Part shown: positions 38,593-49,830 of the stretch, one piece after another
Position numbering within the stretch: the first letter of the stretch is position 1
How the letters are laid out: every line of letters starts with the position of its first letter
Source of the DNA: Whalleya microplaca
Taxonomy: Eukaryota > Ascomycota > Sordariomycetes > Xylariales > Xylariaceae
Direction: 5' to 3'
DNA length: 64,000 bases
NCBI GenBank assembly: GCA_022497155.1
Contig: MU385715.1
Coordinates: 620,001 to 684,000 of the forward strand
The notes under the pieces: model-generated
The model's database searches: none
What the model was told of the DNA's origin: nothing
Seen by the model: only the letters and a program-made list of their open reading frames with translations
Translations under genes and position numbers: made by a program

Positions 38593-39843
38593 TGCGAGGT
38601 GATTGTACGTCGTGGAGTGAAGCAGGAGCAAGTCGCTGCTGCTCACTTCGAATTGGGCATGTGCTGCAGCGATGAGGCTGTGGAATCCTCGACTTCCGAT
38701 TCGCGAGGCCCTTGTAGCCGCGACGATGCGATTGTATTGAAGTAGCAGCAGATAATGGAGGGGGGTGGAGTAATCGCGCTCTTTTGCGACGAACGAACGA
38801 ACGAGAGTCGCAACAGGTATCTTGTAAGTAAAGTATTATTATTCAATAAGCTATCGTCATATATGTTTTCAATACAGATTCATTTGTTTACTTAGTAGGT
38901 ATCGTCAGCTTTAAAATATTGGACGGTTCGTAAGGCAGAACGAGCAAATTGTGTAAGTATACGTAAGGCAAAGTCCGATGGCTGGGTGGATGATGGTCGA
39001 CGTGATCTACCAACCTGTCTAATAATAAAAGGCACCAGCGTCGCGCGCTCTATCTGCACTCGACATGCACTATAACGTAGTGCTAATCCCACTTCCAACC
39101 AAGGCAGGCCGAGCAAGCCGGGGTGGCACGGCAGCAGCCCATGGCAGACACATGTCGCCAATTACTATTTGACCGTTACTTACACACAATCGTTCACAAC
39201 CGTCATTTGTATCATTTGTATGACCACCGCCGTTCTGCTGCACGTCCATTGGTTTCGCCTCTCCTGCCTACGCTTCTACAGCTGGGGCGCTCATGGTCGC
39301 CATCGGCGGTTGTGGTTGACAAGGCACGCCAGCAAAGTCCTTGCTCCAGATTTGTCAATCTGGTCAGTTTTGCTTGGCTGACGGCGACCCAATTGACCCC
39401 AACCTGGTAGCAAGATTGGAGCAACATTGAAGCTCAACGTCAATCTAGGATCTGCCTGTGTCTTGGCAAACCAGCAAGCTGCTGCTGTTTCGGAGCCCTT
39501 GCAGTCTCTCGTACCGCTAGAAAGCTGGAATATATCTAACGAAGATAAAGAAAGTCAGTATTGCTTTTTCCTCTTTCTATTATACTTGTGCTCCCATTTC
39601 AAGTTTTGGTGAGTCCTTTGCCGGGATGAGAGAACTGGGCACTACCATGTACATACATATACGAAGTGAAGCTAGGGAGACGAGGCCTCGGCACTGCTGC
39701 TTCATTCGGCTAGCAACCTTCGCCAAATGCTTGATTTCTCCAAGTCGTGATGCGCCCGTACTCAGTAAGAGCATTACTAAGAACATAAACCTGAGCTAGG
39801 CAATTGCGCATACATCTTCAGCCACAACCACAGTATTGTCCAA
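38593..39843. other. Divergent intergenic region
   Basis: This 1.25-kb spacer lies between the membrane-protein gene (minus) and the mitochondrial-protein gene (plus) and presumably holds both promoters. A short (GAAC)n run is present near 38790. Overlapping open frames of 60-95 codons at 39.1-39.6 kb have no domain character. No RNA gene was seen. Confidence 0.4.
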
Positions 39844-41128
39844 ATGATAATCACAAGGTCCACTTGTGCCCGTGCCTGGGGCCGGCTCGTGATGGAGCGG
39901 CGGTGGGAGTTGCGGGTTCCAACCCCCCTAGCAGCGCCGCACCAAGCGGGCCCGAATCCATCTATCAAGACTTCAGCTGTTAGGCAATTTGCTTCTTCCA
40001 AGTCGGAAGACAACAGTCTGCCGCTACGTCACCCTTTCCCATCTGCCGAGGCCTTAATCCCTCCGCCTTTCGATTCGAGTGAGTTTGATCGAGCATCAGG
40101 GGAAGGCCGCCGAGATGCTCCGGGCGTCCTCGACGGTCTCGAGCCATCACGTATCAATGAGGATGCCATAATTACCCAAGGCCTCGAGTCCTTACAGGCT
40201 TACAATGAGCAAATTAGCTCGCTCCCAGTCGAAGATGCACGTAATGCAATCCTCAGGGACAGCGCCGAAACCATAGTTATGCGCTGGGCATGGGACCCCA
40301 AAGTTCGTCGCCAGATTGAAGGCAACCATCCAAAGTCCCAGTAAACCTACAAAGCACCGAACCTTACGTGCAACATTTACTAATTGCTTTCCCAGACCGA
40401 TTCTGCAATTGATCGCGGATATCGTGGTCGGTGCCTCGCAGACAAAGGCATTGGACACTTGGATCAAATATCGCCCAGAGAACCTTGACACCTTGAGGTA
40501 TAAGGAGATGGACAAGAAAATGGCCTGGAAGGGACTATTGTTCATGAGTGTTATACGGGCACTACTACGGTGGAGCCCGGACGGCTCTGCTAACGCTGCC
40601 TTAGACTACGCCTCAGATGTTACAGAAGAGCAGAAGAGAGTTTTTGGGGTTGCTGGGCTGTCTGGTTGGAAACGCCCTTGTAGTCACATACCGTTGCTAT
40701 ATGCAGCGGCTATCGTGAACGGAATCCCTAGGAATCGCGCAAGCCCTGAGAACTATACGCGTTGCCAAGAGTTGCATTCATTCTACTTCCGCTTAGATTA
40801 CAAGATGCAGCTTAGAGCCGCACAGAGGTTGTTGATGCATTCAACCCCAGCTACTGTCGATCCGTTCATCGCGTACCTCGTTGGAGTGGAACGCAACCCT
40901 AAGCATATCCATCGGCCTAATTCCACGAAGGGAAGTTATGAAGAGTCTTTCAATCACGCCAAGTTCTTCCGCTCGATTGGCCACCACGCCGATGTACTCT
41001 TGAAGAAAGAAGGCCGGCTTGACGAGGCCACTTGGGTATACAGGTTCATAAAGGACACATGGCCTTTTCCCAAAAAACCGACGACTACTCAACCTCCAAT
41101 TCAACCTGATATCGAAAGCGAAGTCTGA
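39844..41128 (+). CDS. Predicted mitochondrial protein of unknown function
   Basis: Two exons (39844-40340 and 40396-41128) joined across a 55-bp intron (donor GTAAAC, acceptor TTTCCCAG), restoring HPKSQPILQLIADIVV, give 409 residues. The N-terminus (MIITRSTCARAWGRLVMERR) is basic with no acidic residue until position 18, and is followed by RQFASS near residue 50, a plausible matrix-targeting presequence with cleavage. The body is mainly helical, with SLPVEDARNAILRDSAE, RWSPDGSANAALDYA and LHSFYFRLDYKMQLRAAQRL. I do not recognise a domain. It may be one of the poorly annotated fungal mitochondrial factors. The start is the first ATG of the frame. Confidence 0.68.
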
Positions 41129-41993
41129 TGAGTATTGGTTTCTCAATTATGCACCACCACCTCTGATAAGGTGACACCAGGGGGCTTCCACCAATCGGCG
41201 AACAACACCTGCAAGCAATCTCTTGGGCTTGGACGGTGGCATCTGAGCAAATCCGAAGCCATCCCCAACTGCAAATGCAACATGGTGAACCAACCCCTCC
41301 CCGTGAAACACGGCATGTGAGTCATCACCTGACAGCGCGACGTGATCGCGTCGCGGTCCTAGAAAAGACGCGAGGCCGTTGGAGTCAGGTCGGGGCCCGC
41401 GTTTCCTCAGCTGCAGCAGCTGCAGGTAAACCTTGGCGCTCGGCCACTTGGACTAAACTCCGGACTAAGAAGCCGAAGGCTACATGTAGGTAAGGACGGG
41501 AAGATTAGCTAAATCACCTTCTATAGCTTCAATAATGAAATATTTCTCGTGGGTTAGAGTCGTGAATAACTGGCAGTACTAATGTGAATATGTGTGAGAC
41601 TCGATATACATAGCGTAGAATATACACTTGCTACATCGGGGATCTGAGCCCGTATAGTAGTGCTTACATGTATGATAGATAGGGTTACGCAACGAGCTGA
41701 AACCGGCGATAGGCTACAAGAATCACTGGGCAGCATTGCTTGGCTCATGCCTGGAGGATCAAGGGCGCGCGCATATTTGTGTACTTCATAGGCCATCCAT
41801 CGACATATCGGAACCAATTCGGAGACATTCAACATACATAAAGGCGCGTGTGTAAGTGGGAACCTCCAACTCTAGACTCCTCCAGCCCAACCCAACCTTC
41901 AGACTCGAGCAAACCTTTTAAACCTCTGGAACACTCAATTAGAACTGAGGATAGTTACTCTTTGGGACAAATATCCTATTCCAATTCGCAACA
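41129..41993. other. Intergenic region, no supported gene
   Basis: This separates two plus-strand genes. An 85-codon open frame at 41236-41493 overlaps frames on the other strand and shows no domain. The last 150 bases hold the presumed promoter and leader of the GFA-domain gene. Confidence 0.4.
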
Positions 41994-43396
41994 ATGGCCG
42001 AGGAACAACCCCAAAATGCACCCCTCAAAACCTACCGCGGCAGCTGCCACTGCGGCGCCTACGTATACGAGGCCAACCTGCCCGAGATCAAGGAGGCGAG
42101 CGAGTGCAACTGCAGCATCTGCTATAAGAGAGGAGCGCTGTGGCAGTTGACAGACGCCAAGGATCTGCGCTTCGTCAAGGGCGACCCTGGGACTTTGAAG
42201 AACTATACCTTTGGACGGCAGCAGTTTAATCACAAGGTAGGAAGCCGATATTACTACATAAATCCGTACTATAGCTGGATATCTTGCTCGTCATATGAGG
42301 AGAGGGCTTCTGCTAATGTCTACGGGGTGTCTGCTAGTACTGTCCTACTTGCGGCATCGAGCTCATGATCGTCGGACACCTGCTGGCGCCTCAGCCGGGC
42401 GAGGAGAAGGAGCCTAAGACTACGATCAATGTAAGCGACCATACCTTTAATAGGCATGGTGAATCGAACAGACAAAAGCTAATCGTAATCGCAGCTTCGA
42501 ACTATCCAGTATGGCCAGGGTGTCGATGTGTGGAAGCTGGACATCAAGCCGTGAGTTGTCTCTGCCCGTAGCTCTCACCTCCCTGAAGTAACACAATAGG
42601 CTGACATGATATACTGATTACCCTCACCAGTTTCGACGGCGGCTCCTTTCCGCCGCCTTACGTCCCGCCAAAGTACACCGGGCCAGAGCCGAAGGCCGAG
42701 GTCGAGGGGGGAAGGCTGTATACGGGGAGTTGCCACTGTGGCGCTGTGAGACTCGCTTTCCTGGCTAAGCCATTGGACAAGACCTATCCGGAGAATATCG
42801 CGCAGTGCAACTGCAGCATGTGCGGGAGGGTGCGTCGCGATAATGGCCCTGCTCCCTTGTAAGTGGGACAAGAGCTGACGGGCTTACAGCAAGGTGTAAC
42901 GTGGATCTACCCGCGCAAGGAGCAAGTCGTCATCGAGGGTGAGGAGAACCTCGCGACGTACTGTTTTGGGAAGAAGTATTTTGGCAAGACATTCTGCAAA
43001 ACGGTGAGTAGTACCCATCGCCATTTGTTACCTCTTCTTCTTTGATACATGAGCAAGCAAAACAAAAGAAGAAAAAACAATCCCCACGGAGATGTATCCA
43101 GGAATCAAGGATTCTTCAAAAACGTCTTAGAGCCTGCGACTTTTCGGCCGGACTGTCTAGGAAGAGAAATACTGACTCCAGATCTGCAGTGTGGTGTACC
43201 GGTGCATAACGTACCGCAGACTCTCACAGAAGAGGATGCTGCCAAGATGAAGGAAAGCGATAAGAACTTCGTGGCGGCTGCGAAATATTTAAAGCCAATC
43301 AATCTACGGCTATTTGACGGCGTAGATGTCAAGGACCTGAATATAAAAAAGATAGATGGCTATAACATCGTCGAGCCACGGTATGTCGAGCCATGA
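41994..43396 (+). CDS. Protein with two GFA/CENP-V zinc-binding domains
   Basis: Six exons: 41994-42236, 42338-42430, 42510-42550, 42631-42829, 42890-43003 and 43190-43396, giving 298 residues; introns are 60-186 bp. It carries two copies of the GFA (glutathione-dependent formaldehyde-activating, CENP-V) fold. In the first, GSCHCGAYVYEA (about residue 18), ECNCSICYKRG and YCPTCGIEL supply the zinc cysteines. In the second, GSCHCGAVRLAF, QCNCSMCGRQG and FCKTCGVPVHN do the same. All expected Cys are present in both halves, so both may bind zinc. The family name comes from bacterial S-hydroxymethylglutathione synthase. Most fungal members have no proven substrate, so a formaldehyde role should not be assumed. 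Exon 3 is only 41 nt. The spliced frame continues to a stop after VEPRYVEP. Confidence 0.85.
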
Positions 43397-43633
43397 AATA
43401 GCCAAGGTAGAAGAGACCAGATGTCGGAGATGGTGGTAAAAATGTTCATTCGCCTCTCGTTTTCCATCTATATGTAAATAGGAACAGCTCCAGCCCAGCC
43501 TACAGATCGTCATGATAACTTCAATCGTAAATCATCAAATAAGTATAGGCAGACGATCTGATGGGTATAGCGAGAGGCTCTTGCTGCCTCGAACATGTGT
43601 GATATAACGCTCGATTAAGTGCTGCGAAGGCTC

Positions 43634-45096
43634 TCATCCCTTGGGCTCTTGCGCGGCTTGCTCAATGTTAGGGTTGGCTTTCTTATATCTAGCCTTATCC
43701 CAACTAGGATTTCCATCATCATCGAAATCTGCCCATTGGAAGAACGTGCAACTTTTCTTGCCCGGCACGTTGCCCCCGTGGCACATCCAGAAATACCTGC
43801 CCAAGTTCTCTTTCTTCTTCGAGACGGCTCTCAGTACCGCTGGGATACCGCACTTACACTTCTGCGTGTACTTTGGATGGAAAATCGGCTTATAGTCTCG
43901 GTAGGTGACATTGATTCTCCGGTTCCCCGCAATGGGGTGGGGATCAATGGCTTGAGCTGGAGCAATGCTGTGCTTCCATTCCTCTTGCATCTCGGCATGC
44001 ATAACTAGGAGCGAGTTATGAGGGAGGTGAATGGAGATTTGCCCTTCAGCGTCAGGATCATCTGTACGATTGTTGTCGGGATCCTTAGGCACAGTTCGTC
44101 TGACACGGAATTCCCGTGCGACGCCTAGGGACAAAGACCCTATCACGGCTCGCGGGCCTAGGTAAGTCAAATGATCAGCATGGTAACCAACGCTTTCGTG
44201 CGGACCATCATAGCTATTGACAAAAGCTGCATTAGGTGACCATGGATCTGGCGACTGGAACTTGAGCTTCCGTCCTTCGGGGTATTTAGTTCTGATGCGG
44301 TGCTGAATCTCCCTATTGACTGCCTCTTGAACTTTTGGTCGTACCCGGAGGAGCTGTGGTGTGATGCGTCGAACGTCCTATGAGTCGTTAGTGCGTGGCT
44401 ATGCACTCCTACTAGACCAACTATCTCCAAGAGGTATAGACAACAACTGATCTTAATATATGCAGAATAGGTTCAGAAGTCATGCGGCGTTTATGGATGA
44501 AATGGTAACAATACATCTAGAGCAGAGCTAGATACTCAGACAAAACTCACCGTGAGGCGAGAGCCATTATAAAAATACTCATGTTTCTGCGTGTTAACTT
44601 CGGCTTCTGTGCCGACATAGAAGCTAGCGGTATGTGGGCTTTGGACGACATTGTCGAACAATTTGAATGTACTCCTCTCGAAGGAAGCTGACTCATCCAG
44701 CATTTCCCTGAGAAGATCATTGGCTTCATCCTGAGGAAGAAAATTATGAATGATACTGCAGGGTGTATGCTCAGCAATGTCGTCAGGGTCATAGAGATGA
44801 AGTGTGGCGCCCTTCTTAGAAAGTAGTTTCGGCGTCTTGGGCGATGTTGATTGCTCATCGGTTGAAGAGATAGACGTAAAGAATTTCAATGATGTCTGAG
44901 ACCCGATCACGGCACCGCTTCGCCGCTTCTTTGGCGATTCTGATGGATCATCGGCAAGAGAGGCAGAAGCTGCTTTGACGGAGCCAGCATGAGCTAGAAG
45001 AGATTCAAGCAAGACCTCCTGGCTGATGTTGGAGTGCAGTGATGAGAGGAGCGCGAGTTTCAAATCCGTTGACTCATTGTCATCGTCCATTGTCAT
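43634..45096 (-). CDS. AlkB-like 2-oxoglutarate/Fe(II) dioxygenase with CUE and GRF domains
   Basis: Two exons (44551-45096 and 43634-44377) around a 173-bp intron (GTGAGT ... CTCATAG) give 429 residues from the ATG at 45096. The order is an N-terminal CUE-like ubiquitin-binding helix bundle (LALLSSLHSNISQEVLLESL, about 13-45), then a linker with basic KKRRSG, then the AlkB core. The iron ligands are the HAD of GYHADHL (about 246-248) and the His of EEWKHSIAP; 2-oxoglutarate contacts lie in RRINVTYRDYK. A GRF zinc finger (KCKCGIP ... YFWMCHGG ... SCTFFQW) closes the protein. AlkB/ALKBH2-type enzymes repair alkylated bases in DNA, and GRF fingers bind single-stranded DNA, so nuclear repair is the likely job. 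The start is uncertain: a 13-bp tandem duplication at 45075-45100 breaks a longer frame that begins at an ATG at 45160. Confidence 0.85.
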
Positions 45097-45100
45097 CGTC
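45075..45100 (-). repeat. 13-bp tandem duplication at the AlkB gene start
   Basis: CATTGTCATCGTC occurs twice in a row (plus strand). On the minus strand this is GACGATGACAATG repeated, encoding Asp-Asp-Asp-Asn. Because 13 is not a multiple of three, the duplication shifts the frame between the upstream ATG (45160, MEAFLKGTKRKSS) and the CUE domain. The second copy also supplies the downstream start MTMDDDNE. Confidence 0.95.
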
Positions 45101-45160
45101 CAAATCCAACTCTTCCGTGACGGACGACTTGCGTTTAGTTCCTTTCAAGAAAGCCTCCAT

Positions 45161-45714
45161 TGAGAAGCCTCGTAGATCAGAATCCGGGGCTGCCAACTTG
45201 ATATTCGCTGCTTCATTGCCGCTATCGATCGCAGCTGCCTTGGCTTAATTACAGCGGACGTTCATGCTTTGGCCTAGGTAAATAAGTTGACTTAGGTCGC
45301 TGAAGTTATCATGTACTACATATACTACCTATGTATAAGTGAACCTGTGAAGTGAAGTGAGAAGTGAAGCGAAGGGCGACCAATCGGAGGAAAGATACTA
45401 GTTAGACATGATACACAATTGTACATACAAAGGGCGTGCCAAAACTTTCAACGCTGTCAATTGAGTCGCTACGGCTGCATGTATTATGTATACAAAGTAC
45501 TATATGTATCGGACAGGGAAGCCCCTGCTATGGTCGTTGCCATGCATCTGAAGCCGAGGCTCCACATAGCTCGGCTTCTAGGCGGTCCATCTAAATCCAT
45601 CCCACCATCGTCATTCCCATAAATCTTAGATCATCAGCTGTAAGTTGAATGTGACAGCAAGTTCGCGTTTGCGGTCCAACGGGACCTCCATTCCAGTTCA
45701 AATAGTCCTCAACC
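45161..45714. promoter_or_regulatory. Divergent promoter spacer between the AlkB gene and PEX7
   Basis: The AlkB-like gene reads left and PEX7 reads right from this spacer of about 0.55 kb. It contains GAAGTGAA-type repeats near 45350 and TACATACAAAG-like words near 45420-45500. No TATA box or known binding site was identified with confidence. Confidence 0.45.
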
Positions 45715-46878
45715 ATGGCTCCCATGCTAGAGTTCCGCACTGTTGGTTTCAATCCTTATGCCGTCAAGTACTCGCCATACTACGACTCGCGCATAGCTGT
45801 CGCATCGGCAGCCAACTATGGCATCGTGGGGAATGGCCGGGTATTCTGTCTGGCCTTAGGACCGCAGGGTATCCAGGTAGAAAAGACGTATGCGGTCGCG
45901 ACGCACCTCCAGCTTTGCTGTTGCTAAACTGTCTCCAGCTTCGATACAAACGACGCCCAGTATGATCTTGCCTGGTCGGAGATCAACGAGAACCAACTGC
46001 TGGTCGCATGCGGCGATGGTTCCATAAAACTCTACGACTTGAACGTCAATGAATTCCCTGTTATGAATTTTCACGAGCACAAGCGAGAGTGTTTCTCGGT
46101 GGCATGGAGTCCTGTCACCAAAGATACGTTTGCCTCCAGTTCCTGGGATGGAACTATCAAGATTGTACGTATCGCACCCTCGATGTAGCTAACCCCAAAC
46201 CTACTAAAGAGCCTTGTGCAGTGGTCACCAGCCAGAAAGGACTCATTGAAGACTCTTCCCGTTGGTAATTGCACCTACAGTACATCTTATTGTCCTTCGA
46301 ATCCCAATATTATTTCCGCTGTATCGACCGACTCATTTCTACGTGTATTTGATCTTCGCACGCCTATCAGCGCCCAATATCATCTCACAACCAAGATACC
46401 AGTCCATCAGCCTCCTCCTGTTCCCCTGCCACAGGGCCCGGCTCCGCCTGCTATGCCAGCCGAGATCCTCACGCATGACTGGAATAAGTACAGAGATACG
46501 GTGATTGCGACGGGTGGTGTGGACAGGGTGATACGGACGTTTGACATCAGGAACCCTTCCGCAGGCCCCGCGTCTTTAATGATGGGTCATGAATACGCGG
46601 TTCGGAGGCTGGCGTGGAGCCCACACGCCAGCGACATCTTACTCAGCGCAAGTTATGACATGACGGTGCGGCTATGGACTGACGGATCGACCATGGCGCC
46701 GGAACAGAGCTCACCGATCAAATCGGGGCTTCAGCTCGGTATTATGAATCGTCATACGGAATTTGCGACTGGCGTAGACTGGTGCTTGTTCGGTGTTGCT
46801 GGCTGGGTTGCGACTGTAGGCTGGGACGAGAGATTGCTTTTGTGGGATGCCAACGCCATGTTACAAGGACGAGTCTGA
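45715..46878 (+). CDS. PEX7: PEX7: peroxisomal PTS2 receptor
   Basis: Three exons (45715-45887, 45939-46164 and 46222-46878), with introns of 51 and 57 bp, give 351 residues, the usual PEX7 length. The start MAPMLEFRTVGFNPYAVKYS is typical. The protein is a WD40 beta-propeller: DLAWSEINENQLLVACGDGS, SVAWSPVTKDTFASSSWDG, STDSFLRVFDLR, DTVIATGGVDRVIRTFDIR, RLAWSPHASDILLSASYDMT and the final VATVGWDERLLLWD repeat are all visible. PEX7 binds the N-terminal PTS2 nonapeptide of peroxisomal matrix enzymes in the cytosol and docks with a Pex20-type co-receptor. A Pro-rich insertion (about 195-212) interrupts the propeller, as is common in filamentous fungi. All repeats seem intact. Confidence 0.93.
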
Positions 46879-47967
46879 CATGTCGAATGGATACGAGGAG
46901 AGAGAAGACTACCTACATGAAGCACATTCGTGCTTGCCGGGGGTATGGCAGTGAGGTATTGGAAAAGGGGTTAAGCTTGCGTCCTACATACCATGGAACG
47001 GTGCATTGATAGGAGTTCAAGGCGGCAGTCTAAGTGTTTTGTATTCGTTGATACCAGGGTTTGCATTCAATCACATACATGTTCCCAATTATCAAGGGAA
47101 TCACAGTGTTAAGTCAACTTTCCGACATATTTCCCCGAAATATGAGCCACCTTAACTAGTGGTGTTCCAAACCAACAGAAATACTGGCCTCCCTTCATTT
47201 ATTCCGTTTGTGTAGTACGTATCTGAATGACAAGTGATGGTCATCGGATGAATTGTGCTCTTGTAGACAGTCATGGTATTTGTCAGTCTGACACATTCCT
47301 GTGCTTGGTAACATCTTCCTCATCAACAGGGGCACGTTATCTATTATTCGAGTCAACTGCTGACTATTCCTTCGGTGTCTACAGGAATATGACTTGGTAG
47401 CACTTCAGTTATTTGGTAAAACAACAGTATTCGCCCCACGTCGCTGTCCAAACCGCTAGTTTAACACTGGTATCAAATTCAGGGGGTATGATATTCAAAC
47501 AAAGGAGTATCGTGTTACGTTGGGGGACTCGAGGATGAGAAAACAAAAGAACGAGTGGACGTGGCCCTCAATATCCCAGCAATGTTATTCTCGTACAAAG
47601 AAGTTACTTCCAGCTTGCCTCGAGGGGTCATACTCCCACCAAATGCCCGACTATTTGGTCATTTTATCATCCGCTGAATCATATACTTCCTAATTTGTTA
47701 TCACACACCTGCATAACAACGAAATACAGTCAATACGTGACTCTTTTTCGGTTAAGTGCTACGTTACCAAAACTAACACAGACATCCATATGCCACTTCT
47801 GTTATGACTTCTTAACAACGTGTAATCGGATATATATACAGATTTAGACCAAGATGGAATTCGCGATAAGTTACCATCTCTTTCAATATACCTTTTTATA
47901 TCTTATTAGGTTCATTTATCTTGGGTCCTATGCTCTTCTCAAATAATTGAATCATCAACGATCCAAC
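46879..47967. other. Intergenic region, no supported gene
   Basis: This separates two plus-strand genes. It has no long open frame. The distal 300 bases are AT-rich and probably hold the promoter of the gene at 47968. No RNA gene was recognised. Confidence 0.4.
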
Positions 47968-48492
47968 ATGGCACAGCAACGCTCCCAACACCCGGCCTCC
48001 ACATCTGACAACAAGAACAGAGAACGCACAGAAGAAAAAGAAGCTATTCTAAGACGTCTCAGAACTGTGGATGGTGTTATAGAACAGTTCAATATCGTCT
48101 GTAAAAGCTATAAAGAAAAAGTTGTCGCCAGGGCTGAAATCGCTAATTGCGGGGAGAAGGACGAGGAGGAACTCAAGATAAAGGGCAAGGCATGCGTTAT
48201 GATCCATTTCAAAAAACCTGCTCTCGAACTTCCGGGTGCACAATCCGAATGTGAAGAGATCAGGGATAAAACCATCGAGTCTATTGTCGACTTGCATAAA
48301 AAGTTGGGTTCTCCGACGGTATGGCTCCCGAGTCAAATTACGCTCGGCTGTTCGGTTCCAAACGAGGAACTTACTTTCTGCATGAAGGATGGATGGCTGG
48401 CAGCTGAATACAACCCGGGCGAGGGCTACAGAGTTAAGGAATGGGATTGGTATCCGGTCATTAAGGAAATGCCAAAGACAAGTCCCCCGTGA
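47968..48492 (+). CDS. Hypothetical protein, no recognised domain
   Basis: A single exon of 174 codons from the first ATG (47968, context CCAACATGGC). The frame is open nine codons above it but without an ATG. Residues 18-50 are highly charged and helical (REREEKEAILRR-like, with RTVDGVIEQFNIVCKSYKEK). The C-terminal part (LPSQITLGCSVPNEELTF, EYNPGEGYRVKEWDWYPV) looks like beta structure. There is no signal peptide or membrane helix. I recognise no family, and the codon content is gene-like. It could be lineage-specific. Confidence 0.5.
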   Translation: MAQQRSQHPASTSDNKNRERTEEKEAILRRLRTVDGVIEQFNIVCKSYKEKVVARAEIANCGEKDEEELKIKGKACVMIHFKKPALELPGAQSECEEIRDKTIESIVDLHKKLGSPTVWLPSQITLGCSVPNEELTFCMKDGWLAAEYNPGEGYRVKEWDWYPVIKEMPKTSPP

Positions 48493-49830
48493 CGACGTAC
48501 TACCAGTCTCCGATGTAGACGAAACACCGGAGGAAGATGATGAACATGATTCCCAGGGCTAGTACTGCGGCTGGAGATTGGTCATCTATGCTTTATCATC
48601 GTCATGTTTAGTCGTTATCTTGTTTGGTCATAGATGAATGCATCTGCGTTGAGTTCTTCCATGGTAATTTCGTTTCCATCCTCGAAATGACATGACTAGT
48701 AACAAAGCAAAAAAGCGTACGGAGAGAAAGCCACGATAATATTCCCCTCGGCAGATACAATCTCAATATTCGTCTGCTCTCTTCTCACTTGTTTGTGGTT
48801 TGAGACTACACTAGATTCCCTCAAGGGGGAAGAGGCGAAGAAAGTCTATTATGTTTATATTACATAGCATCGTAGTTTGCAGCGACATAGAGTGATATTA
48901 GTAGGCCCAAATTCTCCCTCTCGTGTGAGGCTTGAAGTCGTAGTCGTGACCTTTGATATATTGCGTCTGGTCTTCATATATTCTAGTTTCCATAGCCCAT
49001 TTAGAAATCTATCCTATATGCCGAAGTCAAAGAGCGCTTGTCATGTCGTTGGGAACGATGGGGCGAGCGACTAACTTTCTTCGAGGCAAAGTAAGAACTA
49101 CGGTCAATTCTATCTGAAGATGTATGTAGCTTTAGATTCACCTATTTTATTCCCCCCCTTTGAAACTTAGGTCGGTATCTATCTCGATCGGTATGGTTAC
49201 AACACACAGGTCCTTTCCACACGCAAGCTAAGGCGACCATCTACGCCTCTATCTTGAGGAGGTCTACGAGTACAGCAGGAGCGAACTACTCACCCGTGAA
49301 GTAAAACGTATTAACGGCGTTGAGAATACATATATCCTACCGGGCAAGTCATCTCATTCCCGCCAGCAACACGGGAAGTAGACACGGCGAGTCTTGAGAA
49401 ATTCTATATTGGCACGTAACACATAAGGTTTCCTTTTCTATTGGTACAACGAAGTAGGGATTTCCGACATTAGACACAGCTTTGGTTTGTTTTTTAGTAG
49501 ACCTCCCGACGCGCGCGTTGAATCATCATCTGGCAAACCAAAGTTAAGACAACCTGACTCCGACAAGTGACCTGCGAAAAAGCAAAATTCCGCTTGAGAG
49601 GTTAAATCGCGACCTCCCTATATTCCCCCTCTCCACCCACCATGTCATCATGTTGCCCCACTGTAATGGTAGGTAATATACACACATATTTCTACATCAG
49701 ATATCCGTACGCCAGGGAGGCACCTAGCTCTGAGTGCAGGATTTTGTCGGATATTATGAAGGCTGCGGGGGGTCGATAGAGGAGATTAGTATCTTCTCTA
49801 GGGCCGCAGAAGGAAGACGCTGCCAATCTC
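48493..49830. other. Intergenic region, no supported gene
   Basis: Convergent spacer between the hypothetical gene and the 3' end of the MSS116-like gene. The only open frame of note (48877-49074) is 65 codons without domain character. No structured RNA was recognised. Confidence 0.4.

Noticed and set aside
43619..44008. 129-codon plus-strand open frame
   Set aside because: It lies opposite the well-supported AlkB/GRF exon and has no domain.
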